NCBI RefSeq assembly: GCF_051014685.1
Contig: NW_027478517.1
Coordinates: 1,054,001 to 1,118,000, forward strand
Reading direction: 5' to 3'
Length of the DNA: 64,000 bases
DNA from: Ptiloglossa arizonensis
Lineage: Eukaryota; Arthropoda; Insecta; Hymenoptera; Colletidae
Positions 37,721 to 51,682 of the stretch are shown here, piece after piece. The translations under genes were made by a program, and so were the position numbers. The first letter of the stretch is position 1; each line of letters begins with the position of its first letter. Under the pieces are notes generated by a model. That model was not told the origin of the DNA, did no database searches, and saw nothing but the letters and a program-made list of their open reading frames with translations.

Positions 37721-39229
37721 GAAAAAATGCCCATACCGTTATAATCGGGCGAGTTTCTACTTTCAGACGCAGCAGGAATTTTTGGGTTAGGTCAATCCGT
37801 TCGCGAGATATGGGAGTTTGAAGCTAAGAAATGTTTGAGAAGGTATCAAATTTTTCGCACTTCTGCCGGTACAAAAGCTTAACCAGAATGTCCTAGGGAA
37901 AAAATACACATATCGTTGTAACCGGACGAGTTTCTACTTTCAGACGCAATAGGAATTTTTGGGTTAGGTCAATCCGTTCGCGAGATATGGGAGTTTGAAG
38001 CTAAGAAATGTTTGAGAAGGCAACAAATTTTTCGCACTTCTGCTGCTCCAATCGCTTAACCAGATTGGCCTAGGGAATAAATACATGTACCGTTGTAATC
38101 GGGCGTGTTTCTACTTTCAGATGCAATAGGAATTTTGGGTTAGGTCAATCCGTTCGCGAGATATGGGACTTTGAAGCTAAGAAACGGTTGAGGAGACAAC
38201 AAATTTTTCGCAATTCTGCTGCTCCAAACGCTTAACCAGAATGATCTAGGGGAAAAATACACATACCGTTGTAATCGGGCTAGTTTCTACTTTCAGACGC
38301 AGCAGGAATTTTTGCGTTTGGTCAATCCGTTCGCGAGATATGTGAGTTTGAAGCTAAGAAATGTTTGACAAGACAACAAATCTTTCGCAATTCTGCTGCT
38401 CCAAACGCTTAACCAGAACGGCATAGGGAAGAAATAAACATACCGTTGTAATCGAGCGAGTTTCTACTTTCAGATGCAATAGGAATTTTTGGGTTAGGTC
38501 AATCCGCTCGCGAGATATGGGAGTTTGAAGCTAAGAAATTGTAGAGAAGACAACAAATTTTTCGCAATTCTGCTGCTCCAAACGCTTAACCAGGATGGCC
38601 TAGGGAAAAAATACACATACCGTTGTAATCGGGCGAGTTTCTACTTTCAGATGCTACAGGAACTTTTGGGTTTGTTCAATCCGTTCGCGAGATATGGGAG
38701 TTTGAAGCTAAGAAATGGTTGAGAATGCTACACATTTTTCGCACTTCTGCTGCTCCAAACGCTTAACCAGAATGTCCTAGGGAAAAAATACACATACTGT
38801 TGTAATCGGGCTAGTTTCTACTTTCAGACGCAGCAGGACTTTTTGGGTTAAGTCAATCCGTTCGCGAGATATGGGAGTTTGAAGCTAAGAAATAGTTTAG
38901 AGGACAATAAATTTATCGCACTTCTGCTGCTCCAAATGCTTAACCAGAATGGCCTAGGGGAAAAATACATATACCGTTGTAATCGGGCGAATTTCTACTT
39001 TCAGATGCAATAGGAATTTTCGGGTTAGTTCAATCCGTTCGCGAGATATGGGAGTTTGAAGCAAAGAAATGCTTCAGAAGACAACAAATTTTTCCCACTT
39101 CTGCTGCTCCAAACGCTTAACCAGAAAGGCCTAGGGAAAAAATACGCATATCGTTGTAATCGGGCGAGTTTCTGCTTTCAGGCGCAACAGGAATATGTGG
39201 GTTTGGTCAATCCGTTCGCGAGATATGGG
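37356..39229. repeat. Large dispersed duplication, left copy, second segment
   Basis: This segment matches about 48860-50732 at an offset of 11504 bp, falling to 11503 after a one-base loss near 50565. Shared rare markers are 'cttctgccggtac' (37859 and 49363), 'tttcagatgctacagg', 'gttaagtcaatcc' and 'aaatgcttcagaag'. Just after the match the right copy has one extra monomer, and homology resumes near 39321 / 51001 at an offset of 11680. Confidence 0.85.
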
Positions 39230-41290
39230 GCTTTGAAGCTAAGAAATGGTTGACAAGACAACAAATTTTTTGCACTTCTGCTGCTCCAGTCGCTTAACCA
39301 GAATGGCCTAGGGGAAAAATACACATACCTTTGTAATCGGGCTAGTTTCTACTTTCAGACGCAGCAGGAATTTCTGGGTTTGGTCAATCCGTTCGCGAGA
39401 AATGGGACTTTGAAGCTAAGAAATGGTTGAGAGGACAACAAATTTTTCGCAATTCTGCTGCTCCAAACGCTTAACCAGAACGGCATTGGGAAAAAATACA
39501 CATACCGTTGTAATCGAGCGAGTTTCTACTTTCAGATGCAATAGGAATTTTTGGGTTAGGTCAATCCGTTCGCGAGATATGGGAGTTTGAAGCTAAGAAA
39601 TGGTTGAGAAGGTATCAAATTTTTCGCACTTCTGCTGGTCCAAAAGCTTAACCAGAATGTCCTAGGGAAAAAATACACATATCGTTGTAACCGGACGAGC
39701 TTCTACTTTCAGGCGCAATAGGAATTTTTGGGTTTGGTCAATCCGTTCGCGAGATATGGGAGTTTGAAACTAAGAAATGTTTGAGAAGGCAACAAATTTT
39801 TCGCACGTCTGCTGCTCCAAACGCTTAACCAGAATGGCCTAGGGGAAAAATACACATACCGTTGTAGTCGGGCGAGTTTCCACATTCAGATGCAATAGGA
39901 ATTTTTGGGTTAGGTCAATCCGTTCGCGAGATATGGGAGTTTGAAGCTAAGAAATGGTTGAGAAGGTATCAAATTTTTCGCACTTCTGCTGGTCCAAAAG
40001 CTTAACCAGAATGTCCTAGGGAAAAAATACACATACCGTTGTAATCGGGCGAGTTTCTACTTTCAGACGCAGCAGCAATTTTTGGGATTGGTCAATCCGT
40101 TCGCGAGATATGTGAGTTTGAAGCTAAGAAATAGTTGAGAAGACAACAAGTTTTTCGCACTCCTGCTGCTCCAAACGCTTAACCAGTATGGCCTAGGGGA
40201 AAAATACACATACCGTTGTAATCGGGCGAGTTTCTACTTTCAGATGCAATAGGAATTTTTGGGTCAGGTCTATCCGTTCGCGAGATATGGGAGTTTGAAG
40301 CTAAGAAATGTTTGAGGAGGCAACAAATTTTTCGCACTTCTGCTGCTCCAATCCCTTAACCAGATTGGCCTAGGGAAAAAATACACATACTGTTGTAATC
40401 GGGCGAGTTTCTACTTTCAGACGCAGCAGGAATTTTTGCGTTTGGTCAATCCGTTCGCGAGATATGTGAGTTTCAATCTAAGAAATGGATGACAAGACAA
40501 CAAATTTTGCGCAATTCTGATGCTCCAAACGCTTAACCAGGACGGCATAGGGAAAAAATACACATACCGTTGTCACCGGACGAGTTTCTACTTTCAGACG
40601 CAATAGGAATTTTTGGGTTAGGTATATCCGTTCGCGAGATATGGGAGTTTGAAGCTAAGAAATGTTTGAGAAGGCAACAAATTTTTCGCACTTCTGCTGC
40701 TCCAATCGCTTAACAAGATTGGCCTAGGGAAAAAATACATATACCGTTGTAATCGGGCGTGTTTCTACTTTCAGATGCAATAGGAATTTTTGCGTTTGGT
40801 CAATCCGTTCGCGAGATATGTGAGTTTCAATCTAAGAAATGGATGACAAGACAACAAATTTTGCGCAATTCTGATGCTCCAAACGCTTAACCAGGACGGC
40901 ATAGGGAAAAAATACACATACCGTTGTCACCGGACGAGTTTCTACTTTCAGACGCAATAGGAATTTTTGGGTTAGGTATATCCGTTCGCGAGATATGGGA
41001 CTTTGAAGCTAAGAAACGGTTGAGAAGACAACAAATTTTTCGCAATTCTGCTGCTCCAAACGCTTAACCAGAATGATCTAGGGGAAAAATACACATATCG
41101 TTGTACTCGGGCTAGTTTCTACTTTCAGACGCAGCAGGAACTTTTGGGTTTGGTCAATCCGTTCGCGAGATACGTGAGTTTGAAGCTAAGAAATGGTTGA
41201 CAAGACAACAAATCTTTCGAAATTCTGCTGCTCCAAACGCTTAACCAGAACGGCATAGGGAAAAAATAAACATACCGTTGTAATCGGGCG

Positions 41291-42750
41291 AGTTTCTACT
41301 TTCAGACGCAATCGGAATTTTTGGGTTAGTTCAATCCGTTCGCGAGATATGGGAGTTTGAAGCTGAGAAATCGTTGAGAAGGCAACAAATTTTTCGCAAT
41401 TCTGCTGCTCCAGTCGGTTAACCAGATTGGCCTAGGGATAAAATACACATACCGCTATAATCGGGCGAGTTTCTACTTTCAGACGCAGCAGGAATTTTTG
41501 GGTTAGGTCAATCCGTTCGCGAGATATGGGAGTTTGAAGCTAAGAAATGTTTGAGAAGGTATATAAATTTTTCGCACTACTGCTGGTACAAAAGCTTAAC
41601 CAGAATGTCCTAGGGAAAAAATACACATATCGTTGTAACCGGACGAGTTTCTACTTTCAGACGCAATAGGAATTTTTGGGTTAGGTCAATCCGTTCGCAA
41701 GATATGGGAGTTTGAAGCTAAGAAATGTTTGAGAAGGCAACAAATTTTTCGCACTTCTGCTGCTGCAAACGCTTAAACAGAATGGCCTAGGGGAAAAATA
41801 CACATACCGTTGTAATCGGGCGAGTTTCTACTTTCACACGCAGCAGGAATTTTTGTGTTTGGTCAATCCGTTCGCGAGAAATGGGACTTTGAAACTAAGA
41901 AATGGTTGACAAGACAACAAATTTTTAGCACTTCTGCTGCTCCAGTCGCTTAACCAGAATGGCCTAGGGGAAAAATACACATACCGTTGCAATCGGGCTA
42001 GTGTCTACTTTCAGATGCAATAGGAATTTTCGGGATAGGTCTATCTGTTCGCGAGATATGTGAGTTTCAAGCTAAGAAATGGTTGACAAGACAACAAATT
42101 TTTCGCAATTCTGCTGCTCCAAACGCTTAACCAGGACGGCATAGGGAAAAAATACACATACCGTTGTCACCGGACGAGTTTCTACTTTCAGACGCAATAG
42201 GATTTTTTGGGTTAGGTCAATCCGTTCGCGAGATATGGGAGTTTGAAGCTAAGAAATGTTTGAGAAGGCAACAAATTTTTCGCACTTCTGCTGCTCCAAT
42301 CGCTTAACCAGATTGGCCTAGGGAAAAAATACATATACCGTTGTAATCGGGCGTGTTTCTACTTTCAGATGCAATAGGAGTTTTTGGGTTAGGTCAATCC
42401 GTTCGCGAGATATGGGACTTTGAAGCTAAGAAACGGTTGAGAAGACTACAAATTTTTCGCAATTCTGCTGCTCCAAACGCTTAACCAGAATGATCTAGGG
42501 GAAAAATACACATACCGTTGTAATCGGGCTAGTTTCTACATTCAGACGCAGCAGCAATTTTTGGGTTTGGTCAATCCGTTCGCGAGATATGGGAGTTTGG
42601 TGCTAAGAAATGGTTGACACGGCAACAAATCTTTCGCAATTCTGCTGCTCCAAACACTTAACCAGAACGGCATAGGGAAAAAATAAACATACCGTTGTAA
42701 TCGAGCGAGTTTCTACTTTCAGATGCAATAGGAATTTTTGGGTTAGGTCA
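41291..42750. repeat. Large dispersed duplication, left copy, third segment
   Basis: This segment matches 55091-56549 at an offset of about 13800 bp. Markers include 'ccagtcggttaacc' at 41411 and 55211, 'gcgttataatc'-type units, 'ggattttttgggtt', 'gaagactacaaat' and 'ccaaacacttaacc'. Left-only changes are 'gaaggtatataaatt' (+1 base near 41560) and 'ctagtgtctac'. Confidence 0.82.
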
Positions 42751-44088
42751 ATCCGCTCGCGAGATATGGGAGTTTGAAGCTAAGAAATGGTTGAGAAGAC
42801 AACAAATTTTTCGCAATTCTGCTGCTCCAAACGCTTAACCAGAGGGGCCTAGGGAAAAAATACACATACCGTTGTAATCGGGCGAGTTTCTACTTTCAGA
42901 TGCAATAGGAATTTTTGTGTTAGGTCAATCCGTTCGCGAGATATGGGAGTTTGAATGTAAGAAATGGTTGAGAATGCTACACATTTTTCGCCCTTCTGCT
43001 GCTCCAAACGCTTAACCAGAACGGCATAGGGAAAAAATACACATACCGTTGTAATCGAGCGAGTTTCTACTTTCAGATGCAATAGGAATTTTTGGGTTAG
43101 GTCAATCCGCTCGCGAGATATGGGAGTTTGAAGCTAAGAAATGGTTGAGAAGACAACAAATTTTTCGCACTTCTGCTGCTCCAAACGCTTAACCAGAATG
43201 GCCTAGGGAAAAAATACACATACCGTTGTAATCGGGCGAGTTTCTACTTTCAGATGCAACAGGAACTTTTGGGTTTGTTCAATCCGTTCGCGAGATATGG
43301 GAGTTTGAAGCTAAGAAATGGTTGAGAAGGTATCAAATTTTTCGCACTTCTGCTGGTCCAAAAGCTTAACCAGAATGGCCTAGGGAAAAAATACACATAT
43401 CGTTGTAACCGGACGAGTTTCTACTTTCAGGCGCAATAGGAATTTTTGGGTTTGGTCAATCCGTTCGCGAGATATGGGAGTTTGAAACTAAGAAAGGTTT
43501 GAGAAGGCAACAAATTTTTCGCACTTCTGCTGCTCCAAACGCTTAACCAGAATGGCCTAGGGGAAAAATACACATACCGTTGTAGTCGGGCGAGTTTCCA
43601 CATTCAGATGCAGCAGGAATTTTTGGGATTGGTCAATCCGTTCGCGAGATATGTGAGTTTGAAGCTAAGAAATAGTTGAGAAGACAACAAGTTTTTCGCA
43701 CTCCTGCTGCTCCAAACGCTTAACCAGAATGGCCTAGGGGAAAAATACACATACCGTTGTAATCGGGCGAGTTTCTATTTTCAGATGCAATAGGAATAAT
43801 TGGGTCAGGTCAATCCGTTCGCGAGATATGGGAGTTTGAAGCTAAGAAATGTTTGAGGAGGCAACAAATTTTTCGCACTTCTGCTGCTCCAATCGCTTAA
43901 CCACATTGGACTAGGGAAAAAATGCCCATACCGTTATAATCGGGCGAGTTTCTACTTTCGGACGCAGCAGGAATTTTTGGGTTAGGTCAATCCGTTCGCG
44001 AGATATGGGAGTTTGAAGCTAAGAAATGTTTGAGAAGGTATCAAATTTTTCGCACTTCTGCTGGTACAAATGCTTAACCAGAATGTCC
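42673..44088. repeat. 8-mer tandem duplication, unit 1 (1416 bp)
   Basis: Eight monomers repeated immediately downstream at exactly 1416 bp. Markers include 'accagaggggcc' (42837 and 44253), 'tttgaatgtaag' with 'cgcccttctgc', 'tgtagtcgggcgag' with 'ttccacattcag', 'ggaataattgggtcagg' and 'ccacattggactaggg'. I noted four differences between the units. The same multiple (8) occurs independently at 3803-6080. Confidence 0.92.
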
Positions 44089-45517
44089 TAGGGAAAAAAT
44101 AAACATACCGTTGTAATCGAGCGAGTTTCTACTTTCAGATGCAATAGGAATTTTTGGGTTAGGTCAATCCGCTCGCGAGATATGGGAGTTTGAAGCTAAG
44201 AAATGGTTGAGAAGACAACAAATTTTTCGCAATTCTGCTGCTCCAAACGCTTAACCAGAGGGGCCTAGGGAAAAAATACACATACCGTTGTAATCGGGCG
44301 AGTTTCTACTTTCAGATGCAATAGGAATTTTTGTGTTAGGTCAATCCGTTCGCGAGATATGGGAGTTTGAATGTAAGAAATGGTTGAGAATGCTACACAT
44401 TTTTCGCCCTTCTGCTGCTCCAAACGCTTAACCAGAACGGCATAGGGAAAAAATACACATACCGTTGTAATCGAGCGAGTTTCTACTTTCAGATGCAATA
44501 GGAATTTTTGGGTTAGGTCAATCCGCTCGCGAGATATGGGAGTTTGAAGCTAAGAAATGGTTGAGAAGACAACAAATTTTTCGCACTTCTGCTGCTCCAA
44601 ACGCTTAACCAGAATGGCCTAGGGAAAAAATACACATACCGTTGTAATCGGGCGAGTTTCTACTTTCAGATGCAATAGGAACTTTTGGGTTTGTTCAATC
44701 CGTTCGCGAGATATGGGAGTTTGAAGCTAAGAAATGGTTGAGAAGGTATCAAATTTTTCGCACTTCTGCTGGTCCAAAAGCTTAACCAGAATGGCCTAGG
44801 GAAAAAATACACATATCGTTGTAACCGGACGAGTTTCTACTTTCAGACGCAATAGGAATTTTTGGGTTTGGTCAATCCGTTCGCGAGATATGGGAGTTTG
44901 AAACTAAGAAAGGTTTGAGAAGGCAACAAATTTTTCGCACTTCTGCTGCTCCAAACGCTTAACCAGAATGGCCTAGGGGAAAAATACACATACCGTTGTA
45001 GTCGGGCGAGTTTCCACATTCAGATGCAGCAGGAATTTTTGGGATTGGTCAATCCGTTCGCGAGATATGTGAGTTTGAAGCTAAGAAATAGTTGAGAAGA
45101 CAACAAGTTTTTCGCACTCCTGCTGCTCCAAACGCTTAACCAGAATGGCCTAGGGGAAAAATACACATACCGTTGTAATCGGGCGAGTTTCTATTTTCAG
45201 ATGCAATAGGAATAATTGGGTCAGGTCAATCCGTTCGCGAGATATGGGAGTTTGAAGCTAAGAAATGTTTGAGGAGGCAACAAATTTTTCGCACTTCTGC
45301 TGCTCCAATCGCTTAACCACATTGGACTAGGGAAAAAATGCCCATACCGTTATAATCGGGCGAGTTTCTACTTTCAGACGCAGCAGGAATTTTTGGGTTA
45401 GGTCAATCCGTTCGCGAGATATGGGAGTTTGAAGCTAAGAAATGTTTGAGAAGGTATCAAATTTTTCGCACTTCTGCTGGTACAAAAGCTTAACCAGAAT
45501 GTCCTAGGGAAAAAATA
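44089..45517. repeat. 8-mer tandem duplication, unit 2
   Basis: Second unit, identical to the first at nearly every position. It ends where the first reads 'aaaaaataaac' and this one 'aaaaaatacac'. Part of it (44.8-45.5 kb), with its right flank to about 46.37 kb, recurs at about 56.67-58.22 kb at an offset of 11852 bp ('atagcgttg' at 45521, 'atagctttg' at 57373). Confidence 0.92.
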
Positions 45518-46869
45518 CACATAGCGTTGTAACCGGACGAGTTTCTACTTTCAGACGCAATAGGAATTTTTGGGTTAGGTCAATCCGTTCGCGAGATATG
45601 GGAGTTTGAAGCTAAGAAATGTTTGAGAAGGCAACAAATTTTTCGCACTTCTGCTGCTGCAAACGCTTAACTAGAATGGCCTAGGGAAAAAATACATATA
45701 CCGTTGTAATCGGGCGTGTTTCTACTTTCAGATGCAATAGGAGTTTTTGGGTTAGGTCAATCCGTTCGCGAGATATGGAACTTTGAAGCTAAGAAACGGT
45801 TGAGAAGACTACAAATTTTTCGCAATTCTGCTGCTCCAAACGCTTAACCAGAATGATCTAGGGGAAAAATACACATACCGTTGTTATCGGGCTAGTTTCT
45901 ACATTCAGACGCAGCAGGAATTTTTGGGTTTGGTCAATCCGTTCGCGAGATATGTGAGTTTGAAGCTAAGAAATGGTTGACACGACAACAAATCTTTCGC
46001 AATTCTGCTGCTCCAAAAGCTTAACCAGAACGGCATAGGGAAAAAATAAACATACCGTTGTAATCGAGCGAGTTTCTACTTTCAGATGCAATAGGAATTT
46101 TTGGGTTAGGTCAATCCGCTCGCGAGATATGGGAGATTGAAGCTAAGAAATGGTTGAGAAGACAACCAATTTTTCGCAATTCTGCTGCTCCAAACGCTTA
46201 ACCAGAGGGGCCTAGGGAAAAAATACACATACCGTTGTAATCGGGCGAGTTTCTACTTTCAGATGCAATAGGAATTTTTGTGTTAGGTCAATCCGTTCGC
46301 GAGATATGGGAGTTTGAATCTAAGAAATGGTTGAGAATGCTACACATTTTTCGCACTTCTGCTGCTCCAAACGCTTAACCAGAACCTCATAGGGAAAAAA
46401 TACACATACCGTTGTAATCGAGCGAGTTTCTACTTTCAGATGCAATAGGAATTTTTGGGTTAGGTCAATCCGCTCGCGAGATATGGGAGTTTGAAGCTAA
46501 GAAATGGTTGAGAAGACAACAAATTTTTCGCACTTCTGCTGCTCCAAACGCTTAACCAGAATGGCCTAGGGAAAAAATACACATACCGTTGTAATCGGGC
46601 GAGTTTCTACTTTCAGATGCAATAGGAACTTTTGGGTTTGTTCAATCCGTTCGGAGATATGGGAGTTTGAAGCTAAGAAATGGTTGAGAAGGTATCAAAT
46701 TTTTCGCACTTCTGCTGGTCCAAAAGCTTAACCAGAATGGCCTAGGGAAAAAATACACATATCGTTGTAACCGGACGAGTTCCTACTTTCAGACGCAATA
46801 GGAATTTTTGGGTTTGGTCAATCCGTTGGCGAGATATGGGAGTTTGAAGCTAAGAAATGTTTGAGAAGG

Positions 46870-48859
46870 CAACAAATTTTTCGCACTTCTGCTGCTCCAA
46901 ACGCTTAACCAGAACGGCATAGGGAGAAAATACACATACCGTTGTAATCGAGCGAGTTTCTACTTTCAGATGCAATAGGAATTTTTGGGTTAGGTCAATC
47001 CGCTCGCGAGATATGGGAGTTTGAAGCTAAGAAATGGTTGAGAAGACAACAAATTTTTCGCACTTCTGCTGCTCCAAACGCTTAACCAGAATGGCCTAGT
47101 GAAAAAATACACATACCGTTGTAATCGGGCGAGTTTCTACTTTCAGATGCAATAGGAACTTTTGGGTTTGTTCAAACCGTTCGCGAGATATGGGAGTTTG
47201 AAGCTAAGAAATAGTTGAGAAGACAACAAGTTTTTCGCACTCCTGCTGCTCCAAACGCTTAACCAGAATGGCCTAGGGAAGAAATACACATATCGTTGTA
47301 ACCGGACGGGTTTCTACTTTCAGATGCAATAGGAATTTTTGGGATAGGTCAATTCGTTCGCGAGATATGGGAGTTTGAAGCTAAGAAATGGTTGAGAAGG
47401 TAACAAATTTTTCGCACCTCTGCTGGTCCAAGCGCTAGCCAGAATGGCCTAGGGATAAAATACACATACCGTTGTAAACGGACGAGTTTCTACTCTCAGA
47501 CGCAATCGGAATTTTTGGGTTAGTTCAATCCGTTCGCGAGATATGGGAGTTTGAAGCTAAGAAATGGTTGAGAAGGCAACAAATTTTTCGCAATTCTGCT
47601 GCTCCAATCGCTTAACCAGGTTGGCCTAGGGAAAAAATACACATACCGTTGTAATCGGGCGAGTTTCTACTTTCAGACGCAGCAGGAATTTTTGGGATTG
47701 GTCAATCCGTTCGCGAGATATGTGAGTTTGAAGCTAAGAAATGGTTGACAAGGCAACAAATTTTTCGCAATTCTGCTGCTCCAAACGCTTAACCAGAACG
47801 GCGTAGGGAAAAAATACACATACCGTTGTAATCGGGAGAGTTTCTACTTTCGAGACGCAGCAGGAATTTTTGGGTTTGGTCAATTCGTTCGCGAGATATG
47901 TGAGCTTGAAGCTAAGAAATGGTTGACAAGACAACAAATTTTTAGCACTTCTGCTGCTCCAGTCGCTTAACCAGAATGGCCTAGGGGAAAAATACACATA
48001 CCGTTGAAATCGGGCGAGTTTCTACTTTCAGACGCAGCAGGAATTTTTGCGTTTGTTCAATCCGTTCGCGAGATATGTGAGTTTCAAGCTAAGAAATGGA
48101 TGACAAGACAACAAATTTTGCGCAATTCTGATTCTCCAAACGCTTAACCAGGACGGCATAGGGAAAAAATACACATACCGTTGTCACCGGACGAGTTTCT
48201 ACTTTCAGACGCAATAGGAATTTTTGGGTTAGGTATATCCGTTCGCGAGATATGGGAGTTTGAAGCTAAGAAATGTTTGAGAAGGCAACAAATTTTTCGC
48301 ACTTCTGCTGCTACAATCGCTTATCCAGATAGGCCTAGGGAAAAAATACATACACCGTTGTAATCGGGCGTGTTTCTACTTTCAGATGCAATAGGAATTT
48401 TTGGGTTAGGTCAATCCGTTCGCGAGATATGGGACTTTGAAGCTAAGAAACGGTTGAGAAGACAACAAATTTTTCGCAATTCTGCTGCTCCAATCGCTTA
48501 ACCAGAATGATCTAGGGAAAAAATACACATACCGTTGTAATCGGGCTAGTTTCTACTTTCAGACGCAGCTGGAATTTTTGGGTTTAGTCAATCCGTTCGC
48601 GAGATATGTGAGTTTGAAGCTAAGAAATGGTTTACAAGACAACAAATTTTTAGCACTTCTGCTGCTCCAGTCGCTTAACCAGAATGGCCTAGGGGAAAAA
48701 TACACATACCGTTGAAATCGGGCTAGTTTCTACTTTCAGACGCAGCAGGAATTTTTGGGTTTAGTCAATCCGTTCGCGAGATACGTGAGTTTGAAGCTAA
48801 GAAATGGTTGACAAGACAAGAAATCTTTCGCAATTCTGATGCTCCAAACGCTTAACCAG
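46870..48859. repeat. Large dispersed duplication, right copy, first segment
   Basis: Counterpart of 33416-35405. It carries 'cctagtgaaa' at 47095 (33641 on the left) and the same HOR edge, then jumps at about 48860 to sequence that on the left begins only at about 36650 or 37356. Relative to the left copy, seven monomers are therefore missing at this point, besides the left copy's extra tetramer. Confidence 0.9.
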
Positions 48860-50732
48860 AACGGCATAGGGAGAAAATAAACATACCGTTGTAATCGAGC
48901 GAGTTTCTACTTTCAGATGCAATAGGAATTTTTGGGTTAGGTCAATCCGCTCGCGAAATATGGGAGTTTGAAGCTAAGAAATTGTTGAGAAGACAACAAA
49001 TTTTTCGCAATTCTGCTGCTCCAAACGCTTAACCAGAATGGCATAGGGAGAAAATAAACATACCGTTGTAATCGGGCGAGTTTCTATTTTCAGATGCAAT
49101 AGGAATTTTTGAGTTAGGTCAATCCGTTCGCGAGATATGGGAGTTTGAAGCTAAGAAATGTTTGAGGAGGCAACAAATTGTTCGCACTTCTGCTGCTCCA
49201 ATCGCTTAACCAGATTGGCCTAGGGAAAAAATGCCAATACCGTTATAATCGGGCGAGTTTCTACTTTCAGACGCAGCAGGAATTTTTGGGTTAGGTCAAT
49301 CCGTTCGCGAGATATGGGAGTTTGAAGCTAAGAAATGTTTGAGAAGGTATCAAATTTTTCGCACTTCTGCCGGTACAAAAGCTTAACCAGAATGTCCTAG
49401 GGAAAAAATACACATATCGTTGTAACCGGACGAGTTTCTACTTTCAGACGCAATAGGAATTTTTGGGTTAGGTCAATCCGTTCGCGAGATATGGGAGTTT
49501 GAAGCTAAGAAATGTTTGAGAAGGCAACAAATTTTTCGCACTTCTGCTGCTCCAATCGCTTAACCAGATTGGCCTAGGGAAAAAATACATGTACCGTTGT
49601 AATCGGGCGTGTTTCTACTTTCAGATGCAATAGGAATTTTGGGTTAGGTCAATCCGTTCGCGAGATATGGGACTTTGAAGCTAAGAAACGGTTGAGGAGA
49701 CAACAAATTTTTCGCAATTCTGCTGCTCCAAACGCTTAACCAGAATGATCTAGGGGAAAAATACACATACCGTTGTAATCGGGCTAGTTTCTACTTTCAG
49801 ACGCAGCAGGAATTTTTGGGTTTGGTCAATCCGTTCGCGAGATATGTGAGTTTGAAGCTAAGAAATGTTTGACAAGACAACAAATCTTTCGCAATTCTGC
49901 TGCTCCAAACGCTTAACCAGAACGGCATAGGGAAAAAATAAACATACCGTTGTAATCGAGCGAGTTTCTACTTTCAGATGCAATAGGAATTTTTGGGTTA
50001 GGTCAATCCGCTCGCGAGATATGGGAGTTTGAAGCTAAGAAATTGTTGAGAAGACAACAAATTTTTCGCAATTCTGCTGCTCCAAACGCTTAACCAGAAT
50101 GGCCTAGGGAAAAAATACACATACCGTTGTAATCGGGCGAGTTTCTACTTTCAGATGCTACAGGAACTTTAGGGTTTGTTCAATCCGTTCGCGAGATATG
50201 GGAGTTTGAAGCTAAGAAATGGTTGAGAATGCTACACATTTTTCGCACTTCTGCTGCTCCAAACGCTTAACCAGAATGTCCTAGGGAAAAAATACACATA
50301 CTGTTGTAATCGGGCTAGTTTCTACTTTCAAACGCAGCAGGACTTTTTGGGTTAAGTCAATCCGTTCGCGAGATATGGGAGTTTGAAGCTAAGAAATAGT
50401 TGAGAGGACAATAAATTTATCGCACTTCTGCTGCTCCAAATGCTTAACCAGAATGGCCTAGGGGAAAAATACATATACCGTAGTAATCGGGCGAGTTTCT
50501 ACTTTCAGATGCAATAGGAATTTTCGGGATAGGTCAATCCGTTCGCGAGATATGGGAGTTTGAAGCAAAAAATGCTTCAGAAGACAACAAATTTTTCCCA
50601 CTTCTGCTGCTCCAAACGCTTAACCAGAAAGGCCTAGGGAAAAAATACGCATATCGTTGTAATCGGGCGAGTTTCTGCTTTCAGACGCAACAGGAATATG
50701 TGGGTTTGGTCAATCCGTTCGCGAGATATGGG
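48860..50732. repeat. Large dispersed duplication, right copy, second segment
   Basis: Counterpart of 37356-39229. The change of offset from 13454 to 11504 between the first and second segments equals 11 monomers: seven absent here and four extra in the left copy. Loss and gain in exact monomer multiples is the expected trace of unequal recombination in register. Confidence 0.85.
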
Positions 50733-51682
50733 AGTTTGAAACTAAGAAATGTTTGAGAAGGCAACAAATTTTTCGCACTTCTGCTGCTCCAAACGCTTAA
50801 CCAGAATGGCCTAGGGGAAAAATACACATGCCGTTGTAATCGGGCGAGTTTCTATTTTCAGATGCAATAGGAATTTTTGGGTCAGGTCAATCCGTTCGCG
50901 AGATATGGGAGTTTGAAGCTAAGAAATGGTTGACAAGACAACAAATTTTTTGCACTTCTGCTGCTCCAGTCGCTTAACCAGAATGGCCTAGGGGAAAAAT
51001 ACACATACCTTTGTAATCGGGCTAGTTTCTACTTTCAGACGCAGCAGGAATATCTGGGTTTGGTCAATCCGTTCGCGAGAAATGGGACTTTGAAGCTAAG
51101 AAATGGTTGAGAGGACAACAAATTTTTCGCAATTCTGCTGCTCCAAACGCTTAACCAGAACGGCATTGGGAAAAAATACACATACCGTTGTAATCGAGCG
51201 AGTTTCTACTTTCAGATGCAATAGGAATTTTTGGGTTAGGTCAATCCGTTCGCGAGATATGGGAGTTTGAAGCTAAGAAATGGTTGAGAAGACAACAAAT
51301 TTTTCGCACTTCTGCTGCTCCAAACGCTTAACCAGAACGCCATAGGGAATAAATACACATACCGTTGTAATCGAGCGAGTTTCTGCTTTCAGATGCAATA
51401 GGAATTTTTGGGTTAGGTCAATCCGCTCGCGAGATATGGGAGTTTGGAGCTAAGAAATGGTTGAGAAGACAACAAATTTTTCGCACTTCTGCTGCTCCAA
51501 ACGCTTAACCAGAATGGCCTAGGGAAAAAATACACATACCGTTGTAATCGGGCGAGTTTCTACTTTCAGATGCAATAGGAACTTTTGGGTTTGTTCAATC
51601 CGTTCGGGAGATATGGGAGTTTGAAGCTAAGAAATGGTTGAGAAGGTATCAAATTTTTCGCACTTCTGCTGGTCCAAAAGCT

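Larger units (their letters stand above)
34159..46869. repeat. Mosaic block between the 13-mer HOR and its displaced edge copy
   Basis: About 72 monomers. They are mostly 'caccggacgag', 'aaatcgggc', 'ggtatcaaatt / ctggtacaaaagc' and 'gaatgatctagggg' subtypes not seen inside the HOR. The block contains a 4-monomer duplication (36364-37720), an 8-monomer duplication (42673-45517) and a partial third copy of the latter at about 46.0-46.4 kb. Much of the block recurs, rearranged, in 47.6-58.2 kb. No gene or non-satellite sequence is present. Confidence 0.85.
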
